DNA of 64,000 nt, from contig NZ_CP047569.1 in NCBI RefSeq assembly GCF_009903625.1, forward strand, positions 4,193,501-4,257,500, read 5' to 3'. The position numbers and the translations under genes are program-made. Numbering within the stretch: the first letter of the stretch is position 1; every line of letters begins with the position of its first letter. The notes under the pieces were generated by a model. The model did no database searches. It worked only from the letters and a program-made list of their open reading frames with translations, and had not been told where the DNA came from. The DNA is from Microbulbifer sp. ALW1 (GTDB lineage Bacteria > Pseudomonadota > Gammaproteobacteria > Pseudomonadales > Cellvibrionaceae). Shown here one piece after another: positions 33,062-41,460 of the stretch.

Positions 33062-33988
33062 ATGGCCGGACGTAAAAAAGTCGCCTCAGCTAAAGCTAAA
33101 GTCGCCAAGGCTAAAGTAGCCAAGGTAAAAGTAGCTAAGGTAAGTGACGTAGCAAAGCTAGAGGCGGAACTCGCGTCTCTGAAAGCCCAACTGGAAAAAG
33201 CCCGTAGCAGCCAGGAAGCCGATGCCAAAAAAGCAGCCGACAAGGCCGCTAAAGATGCTGATCAGGCTGCCAAAAAAGCCGCCGCAGCACAGGCCAAGGT
33301 AAAAGCGGCTCGCGCGAAGAAGAAGTCTGCAGCTCAGCAGAAGCAACTGAAAGCCGCCCAGGCCGCCGCTGCCACCGCCAAGAAGGCCGCAACTGCCGCC
33401 AAGGCCGTAGCGACGGATGCCAAGTCCACTCTGGCAACCATCAGCGCCGACAACAAGCTGGCAACCAAGGTGGCCAAGGCTGTTGCCAAAGAAGAAGCTG
33501 CGATCACCAAGAAGCTGACCGCTGCCGAGAAGAAAAAAGCCGCGGCTGAGAAGAAGAAGGCTACTGCTGCCGCCAAGAAGAAAGCTGCTGCTGACAAGAA
33601 GAAAGCTGCCGCTGCTGCCAAGAAAGCCGCGGCTGCTGCCAAGAAGAAGGCTGCTGCTGCGAAGAAGAAAGCCGCTGCTGCCGCCAAGAAGAAAGCCGCT
33701 GCTGACAAGAAGAAAGCCGCTGCAGAGAAGAAGAAAGCTGCCGCTGCTGCCAAAAAAGCCGCTGCAAAAACCAAAGCTGCAGCCAAGAAAGCCGCCGCTA
33801 AAACCAAAGCTGCAGCCAAGAAAAAGCCTGGTCGCCCAGCCAAGAAAGCGGCTACCAAGACCGCAGCCAAGAAACCGGGTCGTCCGGCCAAATCTGCTGC
33901 AGCCAAGAAGCCTGGCCGTCCGGCTAAGTCTGCTGCCGCTAAAAAGGCCCCTGCTCGCCGCGGTCGTCCGCCAAAAGCAAAAGCCTAA
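33062..33988 (+). CDS. Histone H1-like Lys/Ala-rich DNA-binding protein with AT-hook-like motifs
   Basis: The 308-residue product is a run of Lys- and Ala-rich repeats (AAEKKKA, AAAKKKAAA types). Three 'KKPGRPAK' motifs and one 'RRGRPPK' motif in the last about 70 residues resemble AT-hooks that grip the minor groove. A coiled-coil stretch precedes the repeats (about 30-75). Similar proteins include P. aeruginosa AlgP/AlgR3, a histone-like regulator. Probable roles are nucleoid compaction or regulation. The repeats may expand or contract between strains. A terminator follows at 34014-34041. Confidence 0.85.
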   Translation: MAGRKKVASAKAKVAKAKVAKVKVAKVSDVAKLEAELASLKAQLEKARSSQEADAKKAADKAAKDADQAAKKAAAAQAKVKAARAKKKSAAQQKQLKAAQAAAATAKKAATAAKAVATDAKSTLATISADNKLATKVAKAVAKEEAAITKKLTAAEKKKAAAEKKKATAAAKKKAAADKKKAAAAAKKAAAAAKKKAAAAKKKAAAAAKKKAAADKKKAAAEKKKAAAAAKKAAAKTKAAAKKAAAKTKAAAKKKPGRPAKKAATKTAAKKPGRPAKSAAAKKPGRPAKSAAAKKAPARRGRPPKAKA

Positions 33989-34013
33989 ACTGTCATTTCT
34001 GGCAGACAGAACG

Positions 34014-34041
34014 AAAAACCCCGGCTCGCCGGGGTTTTTTT
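34014..34041 (+). terminator. Terminator of the histone H1-like gene
   Basis: The stem AAAAACCCCGG / CCGGGGTTTTT with a CTCG loop is followed by a T7 run. Only about 45 bp separate it from the stop of the convergent RND gene, so it may serve that gene too. Confidence 0.85.
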
Positions 34042-34084
34042 ATTCCTGTTATTCGTTTCTTTTCCGCCTCTAGCCAACCCCCAA

Positions 34085-37000
34085 TTAGCTCTTTCGCGTC
34101 ATACGCAGTAGATCCCTGAGCGCCGGTGGTAATGCCAGCATTACCGGTGTCACGATCAGTGTGAGCAGTGTTGAGAACGTCAATCCGTAAACAATCGCAC
34201 TGGCCAGCTTAACCCAGAAGGAGGCAATCACCCCGTTCGCGACAACCGTGCGTCCGACCATATCCACACTCACCCCCAGCGCCAATGGCAACAGGCCAAG
34301 GATAGTGGTTGCGGTGGTAAGGAATACCGGTCGCAATCGCTGTGCCGCCGCCTTCACTGCAGCCGCACCATGACTCAGCTCCGGTTCAGCCTTGCGGACA
34401 TAGTTATAGGTATCGATCAGTACGATATTGTTGTTCACCACAATGCCCGCGAGCGCCACTATGCCGACACCGGTCATAATCACGCTAAAGGTACTCTGGG
34501 TCAGGGTCAGCCCCAGCATCACGCCCGCGGTAGACATAATGACCGACGAAAGAATCAATGCCGACTGATAAAAACTATTGAACTGAGTCACCAGCAGGAT
34601 AAACATCAGGAAGAGCGAAAGGGAGAAAGCCACCTGCAGAAACACCAGTGACTCGCTCTGGTCCTCATCTGCCCCCCGGTACAACAGCTCTACCCGCTCA
34701 TCCACCGGGTTCTGCGCCACCCATTCGCGAATTTCCCGCAATTTGCTGTCAGCCAGTACCCCATCTTCCACATCAGCCTTGATCTGCATACGGGTAATGC
34801 CATCAATGCGCTCGATTTTGTCCACCTTGGGGCCCGGTTCGGTGGTCACAAAGCTGCTTACGGGAACGGCCCCGTTTGGCGTATTCACTTTTAATTGATC
34901 CAGTGCCGTAATGCCGCGTGCGTAGTCCGGATAGCGAATACGGATGTCCACCTCCTCATCGGAATCATCCGGGCGGTATTCCGCCATCATTACGCCGTTG
35001 GTCACCAACTGCACCGCCCGGCCCACGCCCGTAAGGTCTGCGCCATAAAGTGCCGCCTTCGCCCTGTCCACCTTTACCTCCCACTCGATACCCGGGAGCG
35101 GTGCGGTATTGACGATATCCCGCAGATCAGAAAATTCGGTTTCCAGCGCCCGGTGCAGGCGCCAGGTTTCCGCCAGCAACTGATCGTAATCGCGGCTGCG
35201 CAGCTCCAGCACGATATCCTTGCCTACCGGGGGGCCGCCTTCAAAGGCATTGGCACTGGTCTTGATGCCGGCAAAGTTGGCGGTGCGCTGGCGGATATCT
35301 GCAAAGATCTCACGACTTTTGCGCTCGCGCTCCACCGAAGGCAATAGCTCCACCAGCAGATTCGCAATCTGATCCGGCGCTTTCTCGGTATTGCCGGAAA
35401 TGCCACCGGATCCAATAGCCGAGTAGACCACGCGCACTTCCGGTACCTCCATCACCGCGGCCTCTACCTGGGCCACCAGTACTTTCTTTTCTTCAATGGA
35501 AAGGTTGCCCTGTGCGCGCACCTCGACATTGCCGTACTGCTCTTCCGTCTCGGTAAAGAATTCCACCCCGGGGTTAAACTTGCTGAACGCCATAAAGATG
35601 CCGACCAACACCAGAATTGTGGCACCGAAGGAAGTAAACGGGTGACGCACCACAGGATCCAGCATACGCGCGTATAAACCGGTCACGCCCCTCAGAGCCA
35701 CCGGGTCGCCGCCCTCCAGTTGCTTGAGATATTGCTGGGTCTGCAGGTCCATATTGCTTTTGCCGAACACCGAACCCAACACCGGCGCAAAAAACAGGGC
35801 ATACACCAGCGAACCTGCCAGAACTGAGAAAACGGTTACCGGCAGGTAACGCATGAAGTCACCCACCACACCTGGCCAGAAAATTATCGGCAAAAATGCC
35901 GCCAGGGTAGTGCCGGTCGATGCCACCACAGGCCAGAACATACGCCGCACCGCAATGGCATAAGCCACCCGCGCCGACAGCCCCTCCGCCATTTTGCGAT
36001 CGGCAAACTCGGTAATCACAATGGAGCCATCAATCAACATACCGAGCGCCAGCAACATGCCGAACATCACCATAAAATTGAAGGAGTACCCCAGGTACCA
36101 GGTGATGATGGAGCCGAACAGCAGCGAGAAGGGAATCCCGAAACCCACCAACAGGCCGGAGCGGAACCCCAATGCCGCCACCACAATAATCATGACCAGC
36201 AACATGGCGGTGAGAATATTCCCCTCCATTTCGCTGACCATATCCCGGGCCACCTCCGACATATCGAAGACAAAATCCACCGCGACGCCACGGGGCAGGA
36301 ACGCCCGCTCGGCATTGACCACGGCACGCACCGTGTCTGCCAGATCGACGGCGCTGGCCCCGGTGCGCTTCTCCACATTAATTGCCAGTGCCGGGTGGCC
36401 GTTCACCGTGGTAAAGCTGGTGGCATCCTTGAAGGTGCGACGGATATCCGTTACCTGCCCAAGGGTGACCACGCCGTGGTCCGATTGTTTAAGGGGAATC
36501 TGATAGACATCAGCGGCGGTTTCAATCAGCCCCGGCACTTTGACGGAAAAGCGCCCCTTGCTCACATCCATCTCGCCTGCGGGAATCAGCAGGTTGTTCC
36601 CCAGCACCGCATTGATCAGGTCACCACTGGTAATCTGGTAGTGCTCCAGGCGCACCGGATCAATGGTGGCCTCGACAACCTCCTCCCGGTTGCCATTAAT
36701 ATCTGCACTCAGTACCTCACTGACATTTTCAATCTTGCGCTTGAGCAACTGAGCACTGCGCAACAACTCCCGCTCACTGACCCCGTCGCCGGCAAGGGTG
36801 ACCACGATCGCTGGAAACGGCTGTGCTGAGGCCTCCTCGACGATGGGCTCTTCTGCATCCCGGGGCAATTTGGCCTTGGCGCGATCGACGGCGTTGCGCA
36901 CTTCGTCCACCGCGAGATCAATATCCAGTGCCGAGTCAAACTCGATCACCAAGTAAACCAGCGACTCCCGCGCCGTGGCCATCACCTCTTCAACCCCTTC

Positions 37001-37222
37001 CAGCGCCCGAATTTCCTGCTCCAGTGGGCGAATAAGCAGGCGCACCCCATCTTCCGGGGAAATGCCTTCGTGCCTCACCTGCACGATCACGATGGGCGGA
37101 TTGACTTCAGGACTGGACTCCACTGTCATGGCGCCGCGAGCAGCGATCCCCATGATCACAATCAACAGCATCAGACTGATGGTGCTGCGGCAGCGGTCGA
37201 CCGCACTTTCCAGCAACTTCAT
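34085..37222 (-). CDS. RND-family efflux permease (AcrB/HAE1-like)
   Basis: The 1045-residue inner-membrane protein has the RND layout: an initial helix (about 13-33), a first periplasmic porter domain, a block of six helices, a second porter domain and a second block. 'LALGMLIDGSIVITEFADRK' marks helix 4, with one Asp of the proton-relay pair retained. It exports toxic compounds, such as drugs or hydrophobic molecules, with an adaptor and an outer-membrane channel. The adaptor gene lies directly upstream and overlaps by 4 bp (ATGA); no outer-membrane factor is adjacent. Substrate is unknown. Confidence 0.93.
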   Translation of the reverse strand: MKLLESAVDRCRSTISLMLLIVIMGIAARGAMTVESSPEVNPPIVIVQVRHEGISPEDGVRLLIRPLEQEIRALEGVEEVMATARESLVYLVIEFDSALDIDLAVDEVRNAVDRAKAKLPRDAEEPIVEEASAQPFPAIVVTLAGDGVSERELLRSAQLLKRKIENVSEVLSADINGNREEVVEATIDPVRLEHYQITSGDLINAVLGNNLLIPAGEMDVSKGRFSVKVPGLIETAADVYQIPLKQSDHGVVTLGQVTDIRRTFKDATSFTTVNGHPALAINVEKRTGASAVDLADTVRAVVNAERAFLPRGVAVDFVFDMSEVARDMVSEMEGNILTAMLLVMIIVVAALGFRSGLLVGFGIPFSLLFGSIITWYLGYSFNFMVMFGMLLALGMLIDGSIVITEFADRKMAEGLSARVAYAIAVRRMFWPVVASTGTTLAAFLPIIFWPGVVGDFMRYLPVTVFSVLAGSLVYALFFAPVLGSVFGKSNMDLQTQQYLKQLEGGDPVALRGVTGLYARMLDPVVRHPFTSFGATILVLVGIFMAFSKFNPGVEFFTETEEQYGNVEVRAQGNLSIEEKKVLVAQVEAAVMEVPEVRVVYSAIGSGGISGNTEKAPDQIANLLVELLPSVERERKSREIFADIRQRTANFAGIKTSANAFEGGPPVGKDIVLELRSRDYDQLLAETWRLHRALETEFSDLRDIVNTAPLPGIEWEVKVDRAKAALYGADLTGVGRAVQLVTNGVMMAEYRPDDSDEEVDIRIRYPDYARGITALDQLKVNTPNGAVPVSSFVTTEPGPKVDKIERIDGITRMQIKADVEDGVLADSKLREIREWVAQNPVDERVELLYRGADEDQSESLVFLQVAFSLSLFLMFILLVTQFNSFYQSALILSSVIMSTAGVMLGLTLTQSTFSVIMTGVGIVALAGIVVNNNIVLIDTYNYVRKAEPELSHGAAAVKAAAQRLRPVFLTTATTILGLLPLALGVSVDMVGRTVVANGVIASFWVKLASAIVYGLTFSTLLTLIVTPVMLALPPALRDLLRMTRKS

Positions 37223-38421
37223 TGTTGCGGCTCCTCAGTCGACACGGAAGTCGGCACCGGTGCAGGTGTCTCGGTAGATTCCTGAGCTGGGGTAGATACC
37301 TGAGCTGGGGTCGGCGCCAGCAAGTCACCGGCCGATTCCTCAAATTCCACCTCGACCCTTTCACCCTCGCTCACATATTCCTGTCCGACGGTGATCAACA
37401 GCGCCTGTGCTGGTAGCCCTGCTACCCAGACCCCGGCATTTTCGTCGCTAACCAGTTGCACATTGGAAAAGTGCACCCGCTGCTCAGCATCCAGGGTACG
37501 CACTCCCAGGGCACCGCGATCATCCAGGGTCAACAGCGACGAATTAATCCTGTGCGCCAGCACTTCCCCCGTCGGCAGCGCCATACGGGCACTGGTTCCA
37601 CTGCGCAGGCGTCCGTCTTTATTCGGCACCGCTACCTCGACCCGATACGCCCGCGTTACCGGATGCGCCTCCTGGCTGACATAGCGCAACTGCCCTTCCA
37701 GCAACTGCCCCTGGTGCAACTGTGCACTCGCCGGCCCCCCAGGCTGCAGCTGGCCCACCTGGGACTCGGATACCTCGCCAACAACCAGTATCGGGTCCAG
37801 GTCGAGAATGGTTGCGCACTCTTCACCGCGGCGAATGAAATCGCCCAGCTCTATAGCTCGGCTGTTCACCACACCAGCAAACGGGGCGCGGATCTTGAGG
37901 TTCTCCACATCCACCTGGGCGCGTTTGTAATCCGCGCGCGCATTGGCCAGTGCCACTTCCTGCTGGGCCATGCCCGCTTCAGATTGCAACCCGCGGCCCT
38001 GCAGCTTTTTCGCGCCGGCAAAATCCAGTTCGGCTTTGCGCAATGCCACTCGCGCCCGCTCCAATCGCTCGGGCCTGTCTTCCGCATCGATCTCGCAGAT
38101 CACTTCCCCGGTGGCAACCCGCTGTCCCTCCGCCACCGGCAGCCCCGCGATAACGCCGTCCAGTTCCGCCCGCAGGCGCACACTCCGGTTTGCCTCCGTG
38201 CGGCTATTGACCACCACCCGCGTGGTATAAGGCTGGGCCTGCAGGCGTCGCGCCTTGACCGTCAGCGCTTCGGCTGCGGCCGTGGGGTTAGTGCCCCCGG
38301 TATCCCGCGCGGGCCGCGAATCCGCTGTAAGGCCACTCAGCAGCCACAACAGCGCCAGTAGCGCCACGATGACTGCGATGCGGTAATTGCGCTGCCGCCA
38401 GAGGATCAACAGAAAATTCAT
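37219..38421 (-). CDS. RND efflux periplasmic adaptor (membrane fusion protein)
   Basis: The 400-residue product has an N-terminal membrane helix (about 14-31) and a lipoyl/barrel-sandwich region split by a helical hairpin. The halves are 'RLRAELDGVIAGLPVAEGQR' and 'KIRAPFAGVVNSRAIELGDF', with the hairpin 'ALRKAELDFAGAKKL' between them. A beta-barrel domain and a Thr/Pro/Ala-rich tail follow. MFPs link RND permeases to an outer-membrane channel. It is translationally coupled to the permease by ATGA. The Pro/Thr-rich C-terminal tail is unusual. Confidence 0.92.
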   Translation of the reverse strand: MNFLLILWRQRNYRIAVIVALLALLWLLSGLTADSRPARDTGGTNPTAAAEALTVKARRLQAQPYTTRVVVNSRTEANRSVRLRAELDGVIAGLPVAEGQRVATGEVICEIDAEDRPERLERARVALRKAELDFAGAKKLQGRGLQSEAGMAQQEVALANARADYKRAQVDVENLKIRAPFAGVVNSRAIELGDFIRRGEECATILDLDPILVVGEVSESQVGQLQPGGPASAQLHQGQLLEGQLRYVSQEAHPVTRAYRVEVAVPNKDGRLRSGTSARMALPTGEVLAHRINSSLLTLDDRGALGVRTLDAEQRVHFSNVQLVSDENAGVWVAGLPAQALLITVGQEYVSEGERVEVEFEESAGDLLAPTPAQVSTPAQESTETPAPVPTSVSTEEPQQ

Positions 38422-38811
38422 GCCTGCATGCCTGCTTGTATCGAAAAGAAAAAGTAATGGATATCGAGATCACTCCCGGGAAGCGTGCATTTTATGCACA
38501 AAGCAATACCGGTGCAGCGCCCAAAGCTGCCGAATTGCGAAATCCACAGGTAGTAAAATGCAAGAATAGTGAAAGAACCGAAGCGGTGCTCCCGGGAAAA
38601 CGCTGTACAGGTTAATTTCGGCCGCGCTGGGCGGAATTCAATTCAGGGCTGGACTAAATAGGGAAACAGGCACGAGCACTACCAGGCACAAGCACTACAA
38701 GGGAATAGCAAAAGAAAAAAGTGCGGAACGGAAGATGCAGCGATGCGGTAACTGGGCGCTGGCTCCCGCCTTCGGAAGACCAGCGATACACGATCAATGA
38801 CAGGGCTTTGA
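38422..38811. other. Intergenic region upstream of the RND operon
   Basis: It contains a 16-bp tandem duplication (38667-38682 and 38683-38698) and is the likely promoter region of the adaptor-permease operon. No regulator gene or small RNA was seen. Confidence 0.6.
38667..38698. repeat. Two tandem 16-bp units CAGGCACRAGCACTAC
   Basis: The two units differ at one base (G/A). They lie between the cNMP-binding gene and the RND operon. A functional meaning is not clear. Confidence 0.45.
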
Positions 38812-39513
38812 TCAGGAGAGAATGGATTCGAGGAAATCTGACATATCTGACTCTTCTGCTGCGAGGTGCCCACTACCGAACTCCGCATTCCAGTCCAGAA
38901 GAATCCTCGCCAGATCCCGCGCCTGATCCGCCAGGGCAACCAACTCTTCCTTGCAGTTCTTCGGCCCGGTATAGAGTTTCAGTCGCCGGTGACTATTGGC
39001 CAGATCATGGGTCGGATACTTGGATCGGTATACTTCCAGCTTCCAGCGCAGCGAGTGCACCATATTGCGGTAGAACACCAATTTAGTCGGCAGGTGCAGC
39101 AGGGAGAAATCCTCCAGGTCGCCAAACAGGGTGCAGTCCACTGCCAGCACCTGTATTTCCTGCCCTACCGGTGCCGCCACAATAGTCGCGCTGCGAGGCT
39201 CCGCCAGCAGCATCGAAAGGTCACCGAAGACTTCGCCGGGGCGGATTACCGCCAGGGGGCGTTCGGCCTGCGCTGCAGCCGCGTCATCCACATGCACCTG
39301 CAGCTCACCACGCAGTAGAAAATATACCCAGTGGTCTACGTCACCCGCATGCAAAAGTGCATCACCCGGAGACAGTGAAACCAGCCGGGAGCGCTTCAGC
39401 AAGACGTCGTACTGCCACTCACTGGTTGCACGAATATCCCGAAAGAGATGAATGACATTAAGAAGACGATCCACCGCATCCCGCGGGTAATCACTAAGCG
39501 GCTTATAATTCAT
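38812..39513 (-). CDS. Cyclic nucleotide-binding domain protein
   Basis: The 233-residue product has a cNMP-binding beta-roll (about 40-140): 'SRLVSLSPGDALLHAGDVDH' and 'PGEVFGDLSMLLAEPRSATI' at the phosphate-binding cassette. The Arg that contacts the cyclic phosphate is present ('EPRSAT'). No DNA-binding HTH is recognised in the C-terminal half, which is helical. It may sense cAMP or cGMP without itself binding DNA, or act as a regulatory partner. It sits on its own between the RND operon and the CHI/TonB-C gene. Confidence 0.82.
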   Translation of the reverse strand: MNYKPLSDYPRDAVDRLLNVIHLFRDIRATSEWQYDVLLKRSRLVSLSPGDALLHAGDVDHWVYFLLRGELQVHVDDAAAAQAERPLAVIRPGEVFGDLSMLLAEPRSATIVAAPVGQEIQVLAVDCTLFGDLEDFSLLHLPTKLVFYRNMVHSLRWKLEVYRSKYPTHDLANSHRRLKLYTGPKNCKEELVALADQARDLARILLDWNAEFGSGHLAAEESDMSDFLESILS

Positions 39514-39924
39514 GTAACTCTTGTTAGTTCTTTATGTTGGTTCTTTAGTTCGTCGGGTGATTGTTCGTCTGGCCATTTTTTGGCGGACTTAGCCGATGCG
39601 TTCTGCTGCAGCATTCTAGGCTGAAAGTGACGACTGTCTGCCTTGCGGATCGCCGGATTTAAAAAAACGAGACATTTTACCCATTTCAGGGTTGAACTCC
39701 ATTGCAGTTACAGTAGAGTTGAGCAGAGCCTCGATTAAAGTCCGCTATTCGATGGGGTTTTTTTAACCATCTTACTCGCGCTCTTGTTTATCCAGGCCCG
39801 CATCTTTCGGGGGGAAGGTGCGATCGAAGTCACTGAACGTTTTTCTGGGGTATTTTGATTGATTGTTCAGCACTTTATCTGCCGGTTTCTGCCCATCCGG
39901 CTTTAAAAAGATAGCAAAGCAAAA
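39514..39924. other. Divergent region before the CHI/TonB-C fusion gene
   Basis: The 411 bp between the divergent cNMP-binding gene and the gene at 39925 hold no credible gene. An A-rich stretch near 39661 may be part of a promoter, but I cannot place hexamers with confidence. Confidence 0.5.
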
Positions 39925-41139
39925 ATGAAATCGACCAACCTTGTCATCGCCTTGCTGCTGTTCGCTACGGCCCTGACGGCAAAGGCGGCACCGCTCCTGA
40001 ACGGCCTGGCCCTGGAGCAGCAGTTCAACAAAGACCAATACGTTGCCGCTGTCTATTCCGAGCGACTCTCCGACGACGCCAACTCCCTGCTCGACAACAA
40101 CATGCCGCGCAGCCTGCAAATCCGAGTGATTGCCGAGCGCATGTCCGCACGTCGTCTCCGCAACCAGTGGATGGAAGGCATTGCCATCAACAACCCTGGC
40201 GCCACACTGACGGGCCAGGCGGAAAACATGGTGACCTTTGCCAACCTCTTTAAAGGCCGTCTGGTTACAGGCGACCGCCTGCGAATCGATTTTGCTGCGG
40301 ACACCGGCACTACTTCCGTATCCCTGAACGACATCATGCTGGGCATGATTGAAGATCGCGAGTTCTTCAATACCCTGCTGCGCGCCTGGATCGGGCCTGT
40401 GCCACCATCCACCGACTTTCGTGACAACCTGCTGAGTGCCGGCCGCACCGACAGTGGTCTGCTGGCCACCTACGAATCCCTGCAACCAGCTGCGGAACGC
40501 GTTGCGCAAATCGCAGCCATGGTCGATGAGCAGGAAGGAACGCAAGAACAAGTGGCCGCAGCATCGGAGCCGGCCAAGGTTGAGCCGAAACCTGCCGAAG
40601 TCGCCGCGGTGGCCACCAGCAAACCCAAACCGGACCTGAAAGCGGACATTCCGGCACCGACCCTGGCATCCATCGGCGCACCGCCCGTAGAGTTACCAGC
40701 ACCAGCGGTTAAAACTGCGGCCAAACCTGCGCAAGTTACTCAGCCCAAGCCTCTGAAGCCCACAACCACCCGCCCGGCCGTGCCAGCAATGGACGAAGAG
40801 GACGAGCTGGAAGAAGATGAGGCACCGCTGACAGCCGATATGATCCTGGCGCGCCAGATTTATCATTCCATGCTGCTGCGCCACACCTTCAAGCACCTGC
40901 GCTATCCGAAGCGCGCCCAGGAGCGTGGCCAGGGCGGCAGTGTTCGTCTTAATGTAGTTATCGACAATCAGGGTAATGTGAAGAACGTCACCACCCTGCA
41001 AGAGTCCCGCTATGCCAGCCTGAACCGCGAGGCCATTGAAGCAGTAGAGCGCGCAGCGCCTTACCCGGCAACGCCAGCCCAGCTCAAATTGGACGAGTAC
41101 AAGTTCTCGCTTCCGATCACCTTCAAGCTGCCAGACTGA
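39925..41139 (+). CDS. Exported chalcone-isomerase-like domain fused to a TonB C-terminal domain
   Basis: The 404-residue product has a signal peptide cleaved after 'AKA'. A chalcone-isomerase-like (CHI_3/CHASE-type) domain spans about 25-180, with 'GRLVTGDRLRIDFAADTGTT' and 'LLRAWIGPVPPSTDFRD'. A Pro/Lys/Ala-rich linker (about 200-300) leads to a TonB-C domain (about 315-400: 'YPKRAQERGQGGSVRLNVVI', 'LNREAIEAVERAAPYP'). Classical TonB needs an N-terminal membrane anchor, which is absent here. The protein could bind a small hydrophobic ligand and touch an energy transducer or receptor. The combination is rare. Confidence 0.8.
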   Translation: MKSTNLVIALLLFATALTAKAAPLLNGLALEQQFNKDQYVAAVYSERLSDDANSLLDNNMPRSLQIRVIAERMSARRLRNQWMEGIAINNPGATLTGQAENMVTFANLFKGRLVTGDRLRIDFAADTGTTSVSLNDIMLGMIEDREFFNTLLRAWIGPVPPSTDFRDNLLSAGRTDSGLLATYESLQPAAERVAQIAAMVDEQEGTQEQVAAASEPAKVEPKPAEVAAVATSKPKPDLKADIPAPTLASIGAPPVELPAPAVKTAAKPAQVTQPKPLKPTTTRPAVPAMDEEDELEEDEAPLTADMILARQIYHSMLLRHTFKHLRYPKRAQERGQGGSVRLNVVIDNQGNVKNVTTLQESRYASLNREAIEAVERAAPYPATPAQLKLDEYKFSLPITFKLPD

Positions 41140-41460
41140 AGCCCGTATAGGCAATAAAAAAACCCCGCTCCTGCGGGGTTTTTTATTGCCTGCCATCCGC
41201 CGAGAAGCCCTAAACCGCCTAAATAGCGCCGCAACAAAACAACAAAAGCCCACAAAACCCCTCACCCAGGGAATACCAGCCCCCGACTGCCCGTTGCGCG
41301 TCACAAACAACCGATAACCGCCATCGAATTCTGTCGGCCCAAGGCTGCAACTAGCCGCATGCCCGCTTGCCCGCATGGCAGGCAGATGCATACTATGGGG
41401 CTGTTCCATTTCCCAACCGGTTTCGTACCGGTCAAATATAACAAGCCCAAAAGGCCCGAA
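41140..41460. other. Intergenic region before the M13 peptidase
   Basis: It contains the strong terminator at 41150-41190 and the promoter region of the peptidase. An open frame upstream of 41461 is in frame with the peptidase but precedes its RBS and signal peptide. Confidence 0.55.
41150..41190. terminator. Terminator after the CHI/TonB-C gene
   Basis: The stem ACCCCGC / GCGGGGT with TCCT loop is extended by complementary A- and T-runs and by GGCAAT/ATTGCC at the ends. It is a near-perfect bidirectional structure. Confidence 0.88.

Noticed and set aside
33062..33988. Antisense frames opposite the histone-like gene
   Set aside because: Low-complexity Phe/Ala-rich shadows of the Lys/Ala repeats.
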